Shown here: positions 23,101-35,192 of the stretch, in pieces
Layout: each line of letters begins with the position of its first letter
Position numbering within the stretch: the stretch's first letter is position 1
Assembly (NCBI GenBank): GCA_964463135.1
Contig: CAYXBA010000009.1
Location: forward strand, 1 to 64,000
DNA from: UBA6898 sp964463135
GTDB lineage: Bacteria > Nitrospirota > Thermodesulfovibrionia > Thermodesulfovibrionales > UBA6898
DNA: 64,000 nucleotides
Direction: 5' to 3'
Made by a program: the position numbers and the translations under genes
The notes under the pieces: model-generated
What the model was told of the DNA's origin: nothing
What the model saw: only the letters and a program-made list of their open reading frames with translations
Database searches by the model: none

Positions 23101-26100
23101 AACTATTTGGCCTACTATCGTTACATTGGAGCCTGTCCCTATAGTGTCGATTGTCAGGCTGCCGCCATTGCCGCCCTCTGCTGCTGCACTGGCTGTTGCT
23201 GCTCCGCCTGTAGCTGCTGTTGCTCCGGTCGCTGTTCCACCTGTTGCATCTGCTGCTACATCCGTTGCCGTTGCCGTCCCGCCAATGCTTGCGATAACAG
23301 TGCCTATACTGACCGAGGAGTTCGCAGCCCCTGTATTGATCGTGACCGGGCCGCCGTTGCCTGCTTCTGCCATTGCCGAGGCTGTTGCATTGCCGCCAGT
23401 TGCAGTTCCATTGACTGCCGTTGCATTGCCGCCTTCTGCAGTTGCGCTGGCGTTGACTGTCGTTGCCGCACCGCCTATTGACGAATAGAAGTTGGATACA
23501 GTAATCGGTGAGTCGATACCGCCGGTGCTCAAGGTCATGGACCCAGCATCGCCTGCCACTGTTCCTGCCATTGCTGATCCTGCGCCGCCCGTGGCTGTTG
23601 CACCGATGCCGGTTGCATTGGCATACCCAGCCGTTGCATCTGCTGTGGAGTTCGTTGCTGTTGCCGCGCCGCCCATTGCTGACATCAGATTGCCGGTTAT
23701 TGTGATCGATGCGTTGCCGCCGCCTGTCGTTGCGCTGAGTGCTCCGCCATCACCACCAAATGCACCCGCTACGGCTGTTGCATTGCCGCCGGTCGCTGCT
23801 GTTATGCCATCTGCGCTGCCGCCGGTTGCTGTTGCGTCTGTATCTGTGGAAGTGGCCCCAGAGCCCATCATTGTGACCTGGCTGCCGGTTATGTTGATCG
23901 ATGCATTCGTCCCACTGGTGCTGACGTTGATAGATCCGCCATTACCGCCTATTGCTGCTGCTGTGGCCGTGCCTGCTCCGCCGATCGCCGTGCCGTTGGT
24001 TGCTGTTGCATCACCACCCACTGCCGTTGCACTAGCATTGGTAACGGTCGCGGTCGAAGCACCCATACCCGTAACTACTTGGGCTGTTATCGTTACATTG
24101 GAGTCGGTCCCTATCGTGCCAATGGTCAGGATGCCGCCATTGCCGCCAAATACACCTGCTGATGCAGTTGCATTGCCGCCTGTCGCAGATGTTGTACCCT
24201 CTGCGCTCCCACCGGTTGCTGTTGCGTCTGTGTCTGTCGAAGTCGCCCCTGAGCCAAATATAATGATCTGACCGCCGGTTGTGCTGATCGATGCATTGGT
24301 CCCTGCGGTATTAACGTTGATCGAGCCGCCATTGCCGCCAGATGCTCCTGCATAGGCTGTCGCTGCTCCGCCTTTGGCTGTTCCATTGGTTGCTGTTGCA
24401 TCACCGCCTGCTGCCGTTGCACTGGCATTGGTCACGGCTGCTGTTGCGCCGCCGGTACCCATAACTATTTGGCCTACTATCGTTACATTGGAGTCTGTCC
24501 CTATAGTGCCAATGGTCAGGCTGCCGCCGTTGCCAGCAACTGCAGCTGCATCTGCTGTCGCTGCTCCGCCTGTGGCTGCCGCTGATCCTGTTGCTGTGCC
24601 ACCTGTAGCATCTGCGGTTACGTTGGTTGCCGCTGACGTGCCGCCTGCCCCAATTATGGAATTGCCTATGCTGACCGAGGAGTTTGCTGCCGTTGTATTG
24701 ATCGTGACCAGGCCGCCGTTGCCTGCTTCAGCCATTGCTGAGGCTGTCGCTGCTCCGCCTACTGCTGTGCCATTGACTGCTGTTGCGTTGCCGCCTTCTG
24801 CAGTTGCACTGGCATTGACGGTCGTTGCTGTGCCGCCTATTGCCGAATAGAAGTTGGATACAGTAATCGGTGAGTCGATACCGCCAGTGCTTAAGGTCAT
24901 GGAACCGCCATCACCAGCATATGCTCCTGCCTCTGCTGATCCTGTGCCGCCCGTGGCTGTTGCACCGGTGCCGGTTGCATTGGCATACCCTGCTGTTGCG
25001 TCTGCGGTGGAGTTGGTTGCTGTTGATGCGCCGACTGCTGCTGACATCATGTTGCCTGTTACGGTGATCGAGGCGTTGCCGCCTATCGTTGTTGAGCTGA
25101 GTGCTCCGCCATCACCGCCAAATGCTCCTGCCTCAGCTGTTGCATTGCCCCCGGTTGCTGCTGTTATACCATCTGCGGTGCCGCCGGTTGCTGTTGCGTC
25201 TGCGTCTGTGGAGGTCGCCCCTGAGCCCACTATAAAGATCTGACCTCCGGTTATGCTGATCGAGGCGTTTGTCCCTGCAGTGCTTATGTTGACTGAGCCA
25301 CCAGCTCCGCCAATTGCTGTTGCTGTGGCCGTGCCTGCTCCGCCAACTGCCGTGCCGTTCGTTGCTATTGCATCACCACCCGCTGCCGTTGCACTGGCGT
25401 TGGTCGTCGTTGCTGCAGAACCCATCAGAATTATCTGCGTAGCTGCAGTTATCGTTACGTTGGAGTCTGTCCCTATAGTGCCGATGGTCAGGCTGCCGCC
25501 GTTGCCAGCAACTGCTGCTGCACTGGCTGTCGCTGCTCCGCCTGTGGCTGCTGTTGCTCCCGTCGCTGTGCCGCCAGTGGCATCTGCGGTTACATTCGTT
25601 GCCGTCGCTGTGCCGCCTACCCCAATTATCAAATTGCCTATGCTGACCGAGGAGTTCGCTGCCCCTGTATTGATAGTGACCAGGCCGCCGTTGCCAGTTA
25701 CTGCTATTGCTTCTGACGTTGCTACGCCGCCTACTGCCGTGCCATTGACTGCTGTTGCATTACCGCCTTCTGCCGTTGCGCTGGCGTTGACTGTCGTTGC
25801 AGCGCCGCCCATTGCCGAATACAGGTTGGATACGTTTATGGGTGAGCCAATACCACCGGTGCTCAGGGTCATGGACCCAGCATCACCTGCCACTGTTCCT
25901 GCCATTGCCATTGCGGTGCCGCCGGTTGCTGTTGCTGCAGCTCCGGTTGCATTGGCATATCCTGCCGTTGCATCTGCAGTTGCGTTAGTTGATCCTGCTG
26001 CGCCGCCCGAAGCTGACATCATGTTGCCGGTTATCGTGATCGATGCGTTGCTGCCGCCTGTCGTTGCGCTGAGTGCTCCGCCATCGCCGCCAAATGCTCC

Positions 26101-29100
26101 TACCTGTGCCATTGCAGATCCGCCGGTCGCCGCTGTTGTCCCATCTGCGCTGCCGCCGGTTGCTGTTGCGTCTGTGTCTGTCGAGATCGCTCCTGCACCG
26201 CTCAATTCAATCTGACTGCCTGTTATGCTTATCGAGGAGTTTGTGCCGTTTGTGCTGCTAGTGAAATCGCCGCCGTCACCGCCAGCTACACCTGCCGTTG
26301 CCATGGCATCGCCGCCGACCGCTGTGCCGTTTGTTGCTATTGCATTGCCGCCATTTGCATTCGCCGTTACATCTATCCCCGTTGCACTGCCGCCGTTCCC
26401 GCTGATGCCTCCACTAGTTATTCCAACAAGGGAGTCATTGCCTGTAGTCCCAATGGTGATCGTACCGCCATTACCGGCTTCGCCGATTGCCTGGACACCG
26501 GCAGCGCCGCCAATGGCACTGCTGTAGGCAGATGCATCTCCGCCGCTTCCCGTTGCCGTCACGCAGGTGACGCAGGCTGCACCACCGTCAGATGTTAAAT
26601 CCGTCGTATCCAGGGATATGTTCGAAACTGTGCCTGCAGTAGTGATAGTGATAGTTCCGCCATCTCCGGCACCAGCACCTGCAATTGCAGATAACCCGCC
26701 GCCCAGGGCAGCACCGTTTACTGCCGTTGCCTGACCAGCTACAGCAATGGATGAGGCATTCGTAACCAGAACATAGTCGCCGCTTGCACTGATGGCAGTC
26801 GTTCCGTTAACCGTGATAGACGAATTGGCAGCACCTGTTGTTATTTCAATATAGCCGCCTTCTCCAGAGCCAGCTCCGGCAATCGCCACTGCATTACCGC
26901 CTGTGGCAGTTGCACCAGATCCCGTGGTATTGGCTGCGCCGCCTGTGGCTGTTGACCCAAGGTCGATTGCTGTGGCATAGCCGCCGTCAGCAGTAAAGGT
27001 CCCATCCGTAATGACTATAGGCGATGATATGTTTGTCGTGCTGATGGTTATGATTCCGCCGTCACCCGCCTGAGCGCCGGACTCAGCACCTGCCAGACCT
27101 GCGGTCGCGTTGCCGACCGTAGCATTCGCATAGCCCCCAATAGCAGCAGTATTTGCAAGCGATACATCAACACTGCCGCCGTTAGCGTTTATGGTTGTCG
27201 GATCTATCGTGATCGAGGCATTCGTATTTGTCGTATTAACGGAGATCCTGCCGCCCTCACCGCCAGTTGCCCAGGCCACGGCTACCGCATTGCCACCTGT
27301 TGCCGAGGCATTGCCGATCGCAAAGCCGCCGGTTGCATTTCCGGAAAGGTTCGTTCCTGAGGCATAACCGCCATACGCATCGATAATGCCGTCAGTTATA
27401 GTGATCGTTGCATTGGAATTGCTGGTACTCGCCGTAATCGTTCCGCCGTTGCCGGCTTCTGCTACTGCTTCTGCCGAAGCACTGCCGCCGATAGCTGTGC
27501 CATTTACTGCCGTCGCATTGCCTCCAAAGGCTGTTGCGGTCACATTGACTGCGTTTGCATTGCCGCCATAAGCATAAATCGACGTGGCGGACAGATTGAT
27601 CGTTGCATTAACGCCCGAGGTGCCAACTACAACATTACCGCCGTCGCCACCAATGGCACCCTTTGTATCAGTTGCACTGCCGCCGATAGCTGTGCCGCCA
27701 ATGCCAGTTGCTATGGCATCTCCACCATACGCTGTGGTTGGCTGAACAATGTAGCTCAAGCCTGCATCGCCGCCATTAACCAGGACAACAGTCGGATCAA
27801 TGGTAATAGTTGAATAATCTCCCACTGTGGTTATGTTGACGTTGCCGCCGTTGCCGCCGGAAACTCCTGCTGTTGCTGAAGCATTGCCGCCCTGTGCAAT
27901 TCCTGCAACTGCTGTTGCATTCGCATGGCCGCCTGTTGCTATCGCCTTAAAGGTGGTAGCATCCTGCACATATGCATCAAACCCCTGAGCAAAAACCAGG
28001 CTATCCGTGATCGTTATCGAGGCATTGGTATTGCTTGTGCTGATATTGACCGTGCCGGCGTTTCCTCCGGCTGCAGTTGCTGCTGCATCTGCAAATCCGC
28101 CGATAGCCAGGCTGGAACCCTCTGCATAACCTGAGGTTGCAGTCGCGGTAAAGTTGTCAGCAGCCGCTGAGCCGCCGTCTGCGTAAATCTGCATGTTGTT
28201 AGTGCTGATCGTTGCATTTGCATTGGTAGTATTTATGGTGACCGTTCCACCCTGACCGCCAATAGATTCTGCTGCTGCTATTGCATTGCCGCCTGTTGCA
28301 GAGCCATTCAGAGCCGTTGCATTGCCGCCATAGGCCGTTGCGCTTACATTTGCAGCGGCTGAGCTGCCGCCATATGCATAAATAAACGTATCGGTCAGAT
28401 CGATCGTTGAATTTCCGCCGGATGTGCCGATGATGACATTTCCGCCATCGCCGCCATACGCACCCTTTGTATCACTTGCAGTGCCGCCGATCGCAGTGCC
28501 GCCTACTCCAGAAGCAACAGCATCGCCTCCATACGCGGTTGCGCAGGCGCCGGAATACTCGTCCGTGGAATTAGCACCCTTGACCGATATCGTGGTCGGA
28601 TCTATGGTGATGCATGCGTCAGCGCCCTGCGTTGTAATAGTGATGTCGCCGCCATCACCGCCGTGCACTGTTGCTTCTGCTGAGGCATCCCCACCTGTTG
28701 CAGCAGTAACACCAGAGGCTCTGCCGCCTCTTGCGGTTGCATTGAATGTCGTGGCGTCAACGATCTCGGCATCATAGCCATTTGCCGCAATATTGCTGTT
28801 TGTAATATCGATTGTTGCATTAGCTCCAACCGTGCTGACGTTGACTGTTCCGCCATTACCGCCATAAACAACCGCTGATGCCGTAGCATCTCCCGCAGTT
28901 GCATTCATGGCTGTTGATGTGGCATTCCCGCCTGTCGCTGTAACGGTCACAATGTCAGCATAAGAGGCCTGGACAACATTATCATTGATCGTTGTGCTGT
29001 CAATATTTATTGCTGAAAAATTGCCGGTTGTCCTGATTGTAAGCGTCCCGTCATTTCCTCCATAGACTCCTGCGCTTGCAGTTGCTGCTCCGCCTGTTGC

Positions 29101-32100
29101 AGTATTGGCTCCTGTTGCTGCACCGCCAGCTGCATTGACCGTAATATCATCTGCATATGCAGGGAAACCGACAGAAAAGAGCTCGCTGTTGTTCGAAACG
29201 CTGATGGTCGAATTTGCTGCAGACGTGCTGATATTGACCGTTCCGCCATTGCCGCCATATACCTCTGCAATAGCCGTGGCATTCCCACCCGTTGCTGAAC
29301 CGTTTGCCGCTGTAGCTGCACCGCCCGTAGCCGTTACTGTCACAGTATCAGCGGAAGCAACAAACCCGCCCGCAGCAATTATGCTGCTCGAAATGTTAAT
29401 TGAAGTATTTACGGCAGACGTGGATATATCGACAACGCTGCCGTTACCTGCATAGGCTCCTGCGGTTGCGGTTGCGGTACCTCCGGTTGCTGTGCCATTT
29501 GCTCCGGAAGCATCCGCAGTTCCTCCCGTTGCCGTTACAATGACTTCAGAGATATTTGCTGATGTGAAGGCAGGGAAAGAGCCGCCCAGCGATGCAACGA
29601 AGCTATTGTTGCCTATAGTTATGTTAGAAGTGTCGGTTGAGATGGTGACATTTCCGCCATCGCCGCCATACGCCTGGGCAGCAGCAGTAGCATTCCCGCC
29701 AACCGCGCTGCCGCCTGCAGTTACATTGGTTACGTTGCTGCCGATAGCGGTTACCGTCGCATTCGAAATTTGGGCAAATCCGCCGCTTGCAGCAACGGTA
29801 GAGCCATCAACAGTGATATCAGAAGTAGTGTTGGTTGTCTGTATAAGGATCGTGCCGCCGCTGCCCGCTTCCGCAAGAACCCGGGCAGTAGCATTTCCGC
29901 CGGTGGCAGTAACAATGGTATCGGCAATATCCGCATCGCCGCCATCTGCAGTGATATAGCTGTTATTTAAAACAGAGATCGTTGAATTCGGGCCGGTTGT
30001 GCTGATGCTGACACTCCCGCCATTACCTGCCTGGGCCACTCTTAAAGCAGAGGCATCGCCAGTGGAGGCGGTCGTCGTCCCACCAACAATGGCCGCATAT
30101 CCGCCATCTGCCGATAGGGTGCTGTTGGAAATATTGACGGTCCCCAGATCATCGGTAGTTGCTACGGTGACAATACCGGCATTGCCTCCGTAAGCGCTAC
30201 CTGAACCGGAGGTGACCGTTGCATTACCACCGTTGGCAGTCACATTGCTGTCGAGAATGACTATTGAGCTATTTACGCCAAAGGTCGCGTTGCCTGTTGC
30301 TATCGTGATAGTCCCACCATCACCGGCAATTGCATCACCCGAACCGGAAATAACGAAAGCATCGCCGCCATTGGCACTGATATTTGTCGGATCGATCGTT
30401 ATAGATGCGTTTGATCCTTTCGTAGATACGACAATATTGCCACCGTCGCCGCCAATGGCATTGCCTGAGCCAGTAAATACAGAAGCATCGCCGCCGAGAG
30501 CGTACACGTTGCTGTCGCCAATGGTTATGGAAGCATTGGAACCGGTCGTTGATATTGTTACATTGCCGCCGAGTCCGCCAGTCGCATTGCCCGCTCCGGC
30601 GCTGACCGTTGCACTGCCACCAGACGCAGAAAGAGTACTCGTATTAATACTGATTGACGCATTAGCACCAACCGTAGCTGCGTTAATAACGCCGCCGGCG
30701 CCGCCTGTAGCAACGCCGTTGGCTGCAAAGGCATGTCCGCCATCAGTTGAGATCTGATTGGACAGGTCGATATTAATCTCAGAACCCAGCCCCATGGTGC
30801 GGAACGATAAGTTACCGCCGGCTCCGCCGCCAGCTGTGCCATTCGTTGTGCTCGCCCAACCGCCATCAGCCGTTGCATTGCTGAAGATACCGATATTTGC
30901 ATTGTCGCCAGCAGTGGTAATGTTGATCTTGCCGCCTGAGCCTCCGAAAGCTGTCAGATTCGGCGCTGTAGCACTGCCACCGTCAGCATGAATGTCATCA
31001 GAAGTGGTCAGATCAATCCATGCATAGTTGCCCGTTGTGCTGATATTAATAGTGCCGCCCTGACCGCCTGACGCCGTATCCCCCAAAGCAGTCGCAACCC
31101 CGCCATTAGCGGTTAAATTGGTAGTCACAAAATCTATCGTGGCGTTTGCGCCGCTTGTCGAAATATTGATCCTTCCGCCATCACCAGCCTGAGCAGAGTC
31201 TGTTGCAGATGCATTACCGCCCTTTGCGCTTAGAACACTGCTATCAATTGAGATGGTCGCAAAATCTGCAGAGGTACTTATTGCGATATTGCCGCCATAA
31301 CCGCCTCCTGACGTATCAATTGACGAATAAGTGCCCTGCGTAATATTGGCAGGGTTGGCATTAATTGCTGTAGCAACACCGTTGGCAGCAGTCGCACTGG
31401 CTGAAGATCGGCCTCCATCTACTGTTATGCAGCTGCCTGTAATGTCTATGGTCGAGTTGGAGCTGCTGGTTGTGATCGTAATACACCCGCCGCTGCCCGC
31501 GACAGATGACCCAACCGCAACGCCATATCCGGAAACTGCTCCATTGGATTTCTGTGTTCCACTATAGGTCGAGTTCGCATTGCCGCCGACTGCGACCAGA
31601 TAGATCGAGGAATCTCCGCCATTGGCAGAAATATCCGCATCAATATTTATAGCTGTATCCGGCTTTGATGTAGATATCCTGATCTCGCCGCCATCGCCGC
31701 CAACTGCCGTGCCATAAGCATCCGCATTGCCGCCATAAACCCATCTCCTGCCGGCGTTGTCAGAGACAACATCACTGCCATATGCATAGGAATCTGATGC
31801 TGCATAACCGCCATCAGCAGACAAGTATGAATTACCCGCTATTGTTATAGAGGCATTGGCGCCAGAAGTAGAAATATTTATTTGGCCGCCACTGCCGCCC
31901 ATAGCAGTGCCGGCAGCTAACGCATTAGTGCCTGTAAGATTTGTAAGCACAACGCTGCTGCTGTTGGGATCAGAGAAAATAGACGTTTGGCCACTACCAC
32001 CGTTCGCGTAAATGCTCGTGCCAGATAAGGCAATAGCATTCCCAGGAGCGGAAAGATCGCCCGAAGTCGTAATGCATACATCACCGCCGGAGCCGCCGGC

Positions 32101-35100
32101 TGCATATGTCTTTTGTGATATCGCATAACCGCCCGACGCATCGATGTAATCATTTGTCAGTGTAATAGTCGAATTTGCCCCGCTTGGAGAAATAACAACA
32201 CTTCCGCCGCTCCCGCCAATTGCGCTGCCTGTATAGCCAGCTGCGCCCCCGCCGAAGACATATACCCCAGTGCCACCGATGCTGATGTTTGCGTCCCTGC
32301 CCTGTGTCGTTATCACTACATTTCCGCCTGTCCCGCCTTCACTCGTCCCGCCTGCGCTGAGCCCAAAGTTACTATAAGCATATCCGCCCCAGTCATAGAG
32401 AGAGCTGCTGCTGATATTTACACCAGACAGATCACCAGTTGTTTTTATGGTCAGTTCGCCGCCATCTCCGCCGGTAAAGTATCCGCTGCTGACGTTGCCG
32501 ACACTCTCCGCCCCACCGCCTCTCAAATCAATATATGAGTTCGTTATCGTTATAGGCGCATTCTGCCCGCCTGTCTGTATCAGGACAGCACCGGCATCGC
32601 CGCCCGTATAACTGGCGCTTGTGGAGTGTGCATTAATACAGGCCATCCCTCCCATGCCTTCAATGTCTGCTGTGTTGAGGGATATCGCGGAATTAGCGCC
32701 GCTGGTAGTAATAGCAATGTTGCCGCCGCGCCCGCCTTGAGCAGTTGCGCCGTTGCCAAGAAGAGCAGTCCCGCCATTTGCATATACATCTCCCGACAGA
32801 CTGACCGTGGAATTACTGCCCACTGTCCCTAAACTTACGTTGCCGCCGCTGCCGCCCACTGATATGACCGATGTTGACAGGGCATTACCGCCGGAAACAT
32901 CAATGCTCCCAGGGACAGTAATGGAAGAAGCATTCGAACCGCTGGTGGTGATGTTTACTATGCCGCCGCTGCCGCCTGTGAAAAAGATCGTGCCAGTGCC
33001 GCTGCCGCCCTTTGCCTCAATAATGCCGGTGACAGCAATGTTGCCGCCTTCTATACCCGCGCTACCCGCAGAGATCCTGATATCACCGCCATCTGTCGCC
33101 TGTGTTGTGGAACCGACAGTCGGCTGCACGCCATTGGCATAGATGTCGCCGTTGAGGGTTATGTCTCCCGACATATTAGTGCCGCCAAAGTTCGACGGGA
33201 GAGCAGTAATATTCACTGAGCCGGGCACAAAGCTATTAATAGTGGAAGTGTCAGTGGTGTTAATGACGCTGCCTCCGGCGGTAGTAATCCCGTATCCGTA
33301 GACCTGTACATTACCGCCCCTGGTTACGATACCGCTGCCATTATTAAGGGTGACGGTTCCGCCATTTGTTGCATCGCTGTCTGCAAGAAGGTTTACATTC
33401 AGCTTTCCACCAATGGAACTGATGAGAACATTGGGATCGAACGTTATATTGTTTTCTGCGGAAAGCGTGAGCGTTGCTGCAGATGCAGGTGAAGCGTAAA
33501 CGCTTGCCGCCACCGTTATATCACCGATGTCGGCGCCTGAGGCATTCGTTGTTGTAACAATTACGTTCGTGCCGCCGCTCAAAGCTGTGCCGAGCGTAAC
33601 ATTCGAGAGACTGGCTGTAGCATTGGGCACATACAGATACGTAGCCAAAGGATCTTCATCCGTAATATTGGCGTCAGCTCCGTTAATGATCGTAATATCG
33701 TATGGATCGATAAGCCACGTGCCGGGGTTACCTTTAGCTGCACTGGCATCAACCGTACCCATGGCATCAAGATATGCCTTGCCTGAGGTCTCGACAAATC
33801 CTCCGTCTCCGGACTGACTGCCGCCCTTTGCAGTTATGGACCCGTAGAACCTCGTTGCATCGTCGGACCAGAGGATGACCTTGCCGCCGTCGCCGCTTGT
33901 GATCGCATCAGCGCTGATGGTAGCGTTCGGTCCCATATAAACAGCCGAGGCATTCTGCTCAGGACCTGCACCCTGGTAGTTGCCGCCGACCAGAACCGTA
34001 CCGCCGCCTGCATCACCCGATGCATTCAGTTTCGCATCTCCGCTGATCCCGATCTTGTCACCCAATACCTTGATCGTGCCGCCGGTCTGGCCTGCGCCGG
34101 TTCCGCTTGCATCAAGAGTTCCGGTAACAGAGACTATGCCCTGCGGTCCGCCGGAAAGAATGATCTCGCCATTCTGGTTAAACAGCGATTTTGCCTCGAT
34201 GATACCTGCATTGTTTACGACCGAAGAAAAGAGGTCATTTGATGCATCAGCAGTAAGCAGGACCTGTCCGCCATTCGCCTGAATAGTTCCTGAGTTGCTG
34301 ACAGCAGAGCTCATGGGCTTACCGTCAGGGCCGATGACCTGGTCAATAATCTTTCCTTCTACTGCATAACTGATAAGGCCGTCGCCAAAGAAATCGAGCA
34401 CCATCTTGTTGCCGGAGCCCATGACGACCTTGCCGAGATTTGCGATAATGAGACCCTCATTTGAGACGCCCGGAGCAACAAGGAATACGAAACCGTTGTC
34501 AGAAACCTTTATCTGGCCTTTATTGACCACATAGGACGGAAGCGTGCCAGCATCCTGATTGAAGACATTATTGCCTTTCATGAAATCTTCGTCTTTTATG
34601 TTCAGCGTGGTGGCAAGGAAGGCCGCCGCATCCACCTGTGATGTCGGACCGAAGAAAACACCGTTAGGGTTTACCAGGAATACTCTGCCGTTCGCACTGA
34701 GCTGTCCAAGGATAACAGAAGGGTCCTGTCCGATAACTCTATTCAGCGACACGGAGGAGGAGCCGGGCTGAATATATTTGACAAGCTCATTCACATCAAT
34801 GTTATAGCCATTCCAGTTGATGATCGATTTGTTCGTGGTCTGGTTGATGATCATCTGGCCCGGGATAGTTGTGGAGATATCAGACTGTCCCCCAACAACC
34901 TGGCCGCCGGTAGGCAAGGCATGGGCGTATTCAGATGCAAACGACGCCAGGAAGAACGGTATGCTTATGGCAGCAGTTACCGCTTTCTTGGAGTCCTGCA
35001 GAGCGTAGGTACCCCAGTCGGCAAGACCTACGGTCAAGCCCTGTTTCACCATCCTCTGACTTCTCTGCTTCTGAACCTTTGTGCGTTTCTTGATCTTATA

Positions 35101-35103
35101 CAT
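5127..35103 (-). CDS. Giant TpsA-type two-partner-secretion exoprotein (filamentous haemagglutinin-like), interrupted by an assembly gap
   Basis: One reading frame of 9,958 aa if the 100-N gap at 7200-7299 is taken as zero or any multiple of three; true size unknown. Start ATG 35103 has TAGGAGGA upstream. Residues 1-62 form a long basic leader ending ASEYAHA before LPTGG. Residues about 63-330 are the TPS haemagglutination domain with NPNG at 145-148, followed near 450 by NPGTWLIDPYDITI, common in FHA/HMW-type proteins. From about residue 600 to the C-terminus come well over 100 Gly/Ala/Thr/Asn-rich modules of about 45-65 aa, each opening with GG(N/D)GG and predicted to build a beta-helix. 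N-X-S/T sequons are abundant (NAT, NAS, NGT, NIT). Lys, Trp and Phe are nearly absent from the repeats. The C-terminal tail leaves the repeat and carries CAGC and CGQNC. Upstream lie a TPR protein and TpsB; downstream a TPR-sulfotransferase. Role: probable surface fibre or adhesin; ligand unknown. Confidence 0.9.
7200..7299. other. Assembly gap (100 N) inside the giant adhesin gene
   Basis: Exactly 100 undetermined bases, the usual placeholder for a gap of unknown size. The left flank ends ATTCGTCAG and the right begins AGTGATCGG. Joined, they recreate the uninterrupted repeat sequence found at 6870-6888. The reading frames on both sides agree only if the real gap is a multiple of three. It is therefore probably a repeat-induced break and not a real end of the gene. 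Confidence 0.95.
12713..14826 (-). repeat. Perfect 302-bp dispersed repeat flanking the tandem duplication
   Basis: Bases 12713-13014 and 14525-14826 are identical, with an offset of 1812 bp (604 codons, in frame). Together with the 503-bp repeat this shows repeated copying of segments inside the 12.7-14.8 kb part of the gene. Confidence 0.85.
12962..14064 (-). repeat. Perfect 503-bp direct repeat with a 600-bp period
   Basis: Bases 12962-13464 and 13562-14064 are identical along their whole length when compared line by line. The offset is exactly 600 bp (200 codons), so the reading frame is kept. This is a recent in-frame duplication inside the adhesin gene, or a gene-conversion event, unlike the diverged modules around it. 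Confidence 0.9.
22643..24243 (-). repeat. Mosaic of perfect repeats (239 bp and about 140 bp)
   Basis: Bases 22643-22881 match 24005-24243 exactly (offset 1362 bp). Bases about 22877-23016 match about 23849-23988 (offset 972 bp). Both offsets are multiples of three. The overlapping but different offsets point to several independent copying events between modules. Confidence 0.8.
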
Positions 35104-35192
35104 AGACAGATCCTCCTAATAGATACTGTTTATATTCATTTTCAACCTGTTTTCTCTGAGAAAAAACCCCTCGCATATCATCGCCCATCAGA

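Larger units (their letters stand above)
5600..33100 (-). repeat. Degenerate tandem repeat array encoding the adhesin beta-helix modules
   Basis: About 27 kb of in-frame tandem modules, mostly near 195 bp (65 codons) in the central part and shorter toward both ends. The core pattern is GG(N/D)GG, a beta strand pair such as VTVTTGG, a short S-x-I-x-I strand, then (A/D)xGG, an Ala/Thr/Asn stretch and ATGG. Between about 15 and 20 kb two module types alternate. One carries TDTNITANGG; the other carries SEISLANVGITLDGG. Together they form a 130-residue super-repeat. Boundaries given are approximate. Confidence 0.85.

Noticed and set aside
5600..33100. CRISPR array or satellite DNA as the cause of the periodic repeats
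   Set aside because: Units of about 135-195 bp are in frame, diverge as protein repeats do, and lie inside one open frame. There are no short identical repeats with unique spacers and no cas genes.
5600..33100. RTX calcium-binding repeats, because of the many GGDGG/GGNGG motifs
   Set aside because: The RTX nonapeptide GGxGxDxUx is not seen; the Asp at its sixth place is missing and no type I secretion genes are present. The TPS leader and TpsB settle the secretion route.
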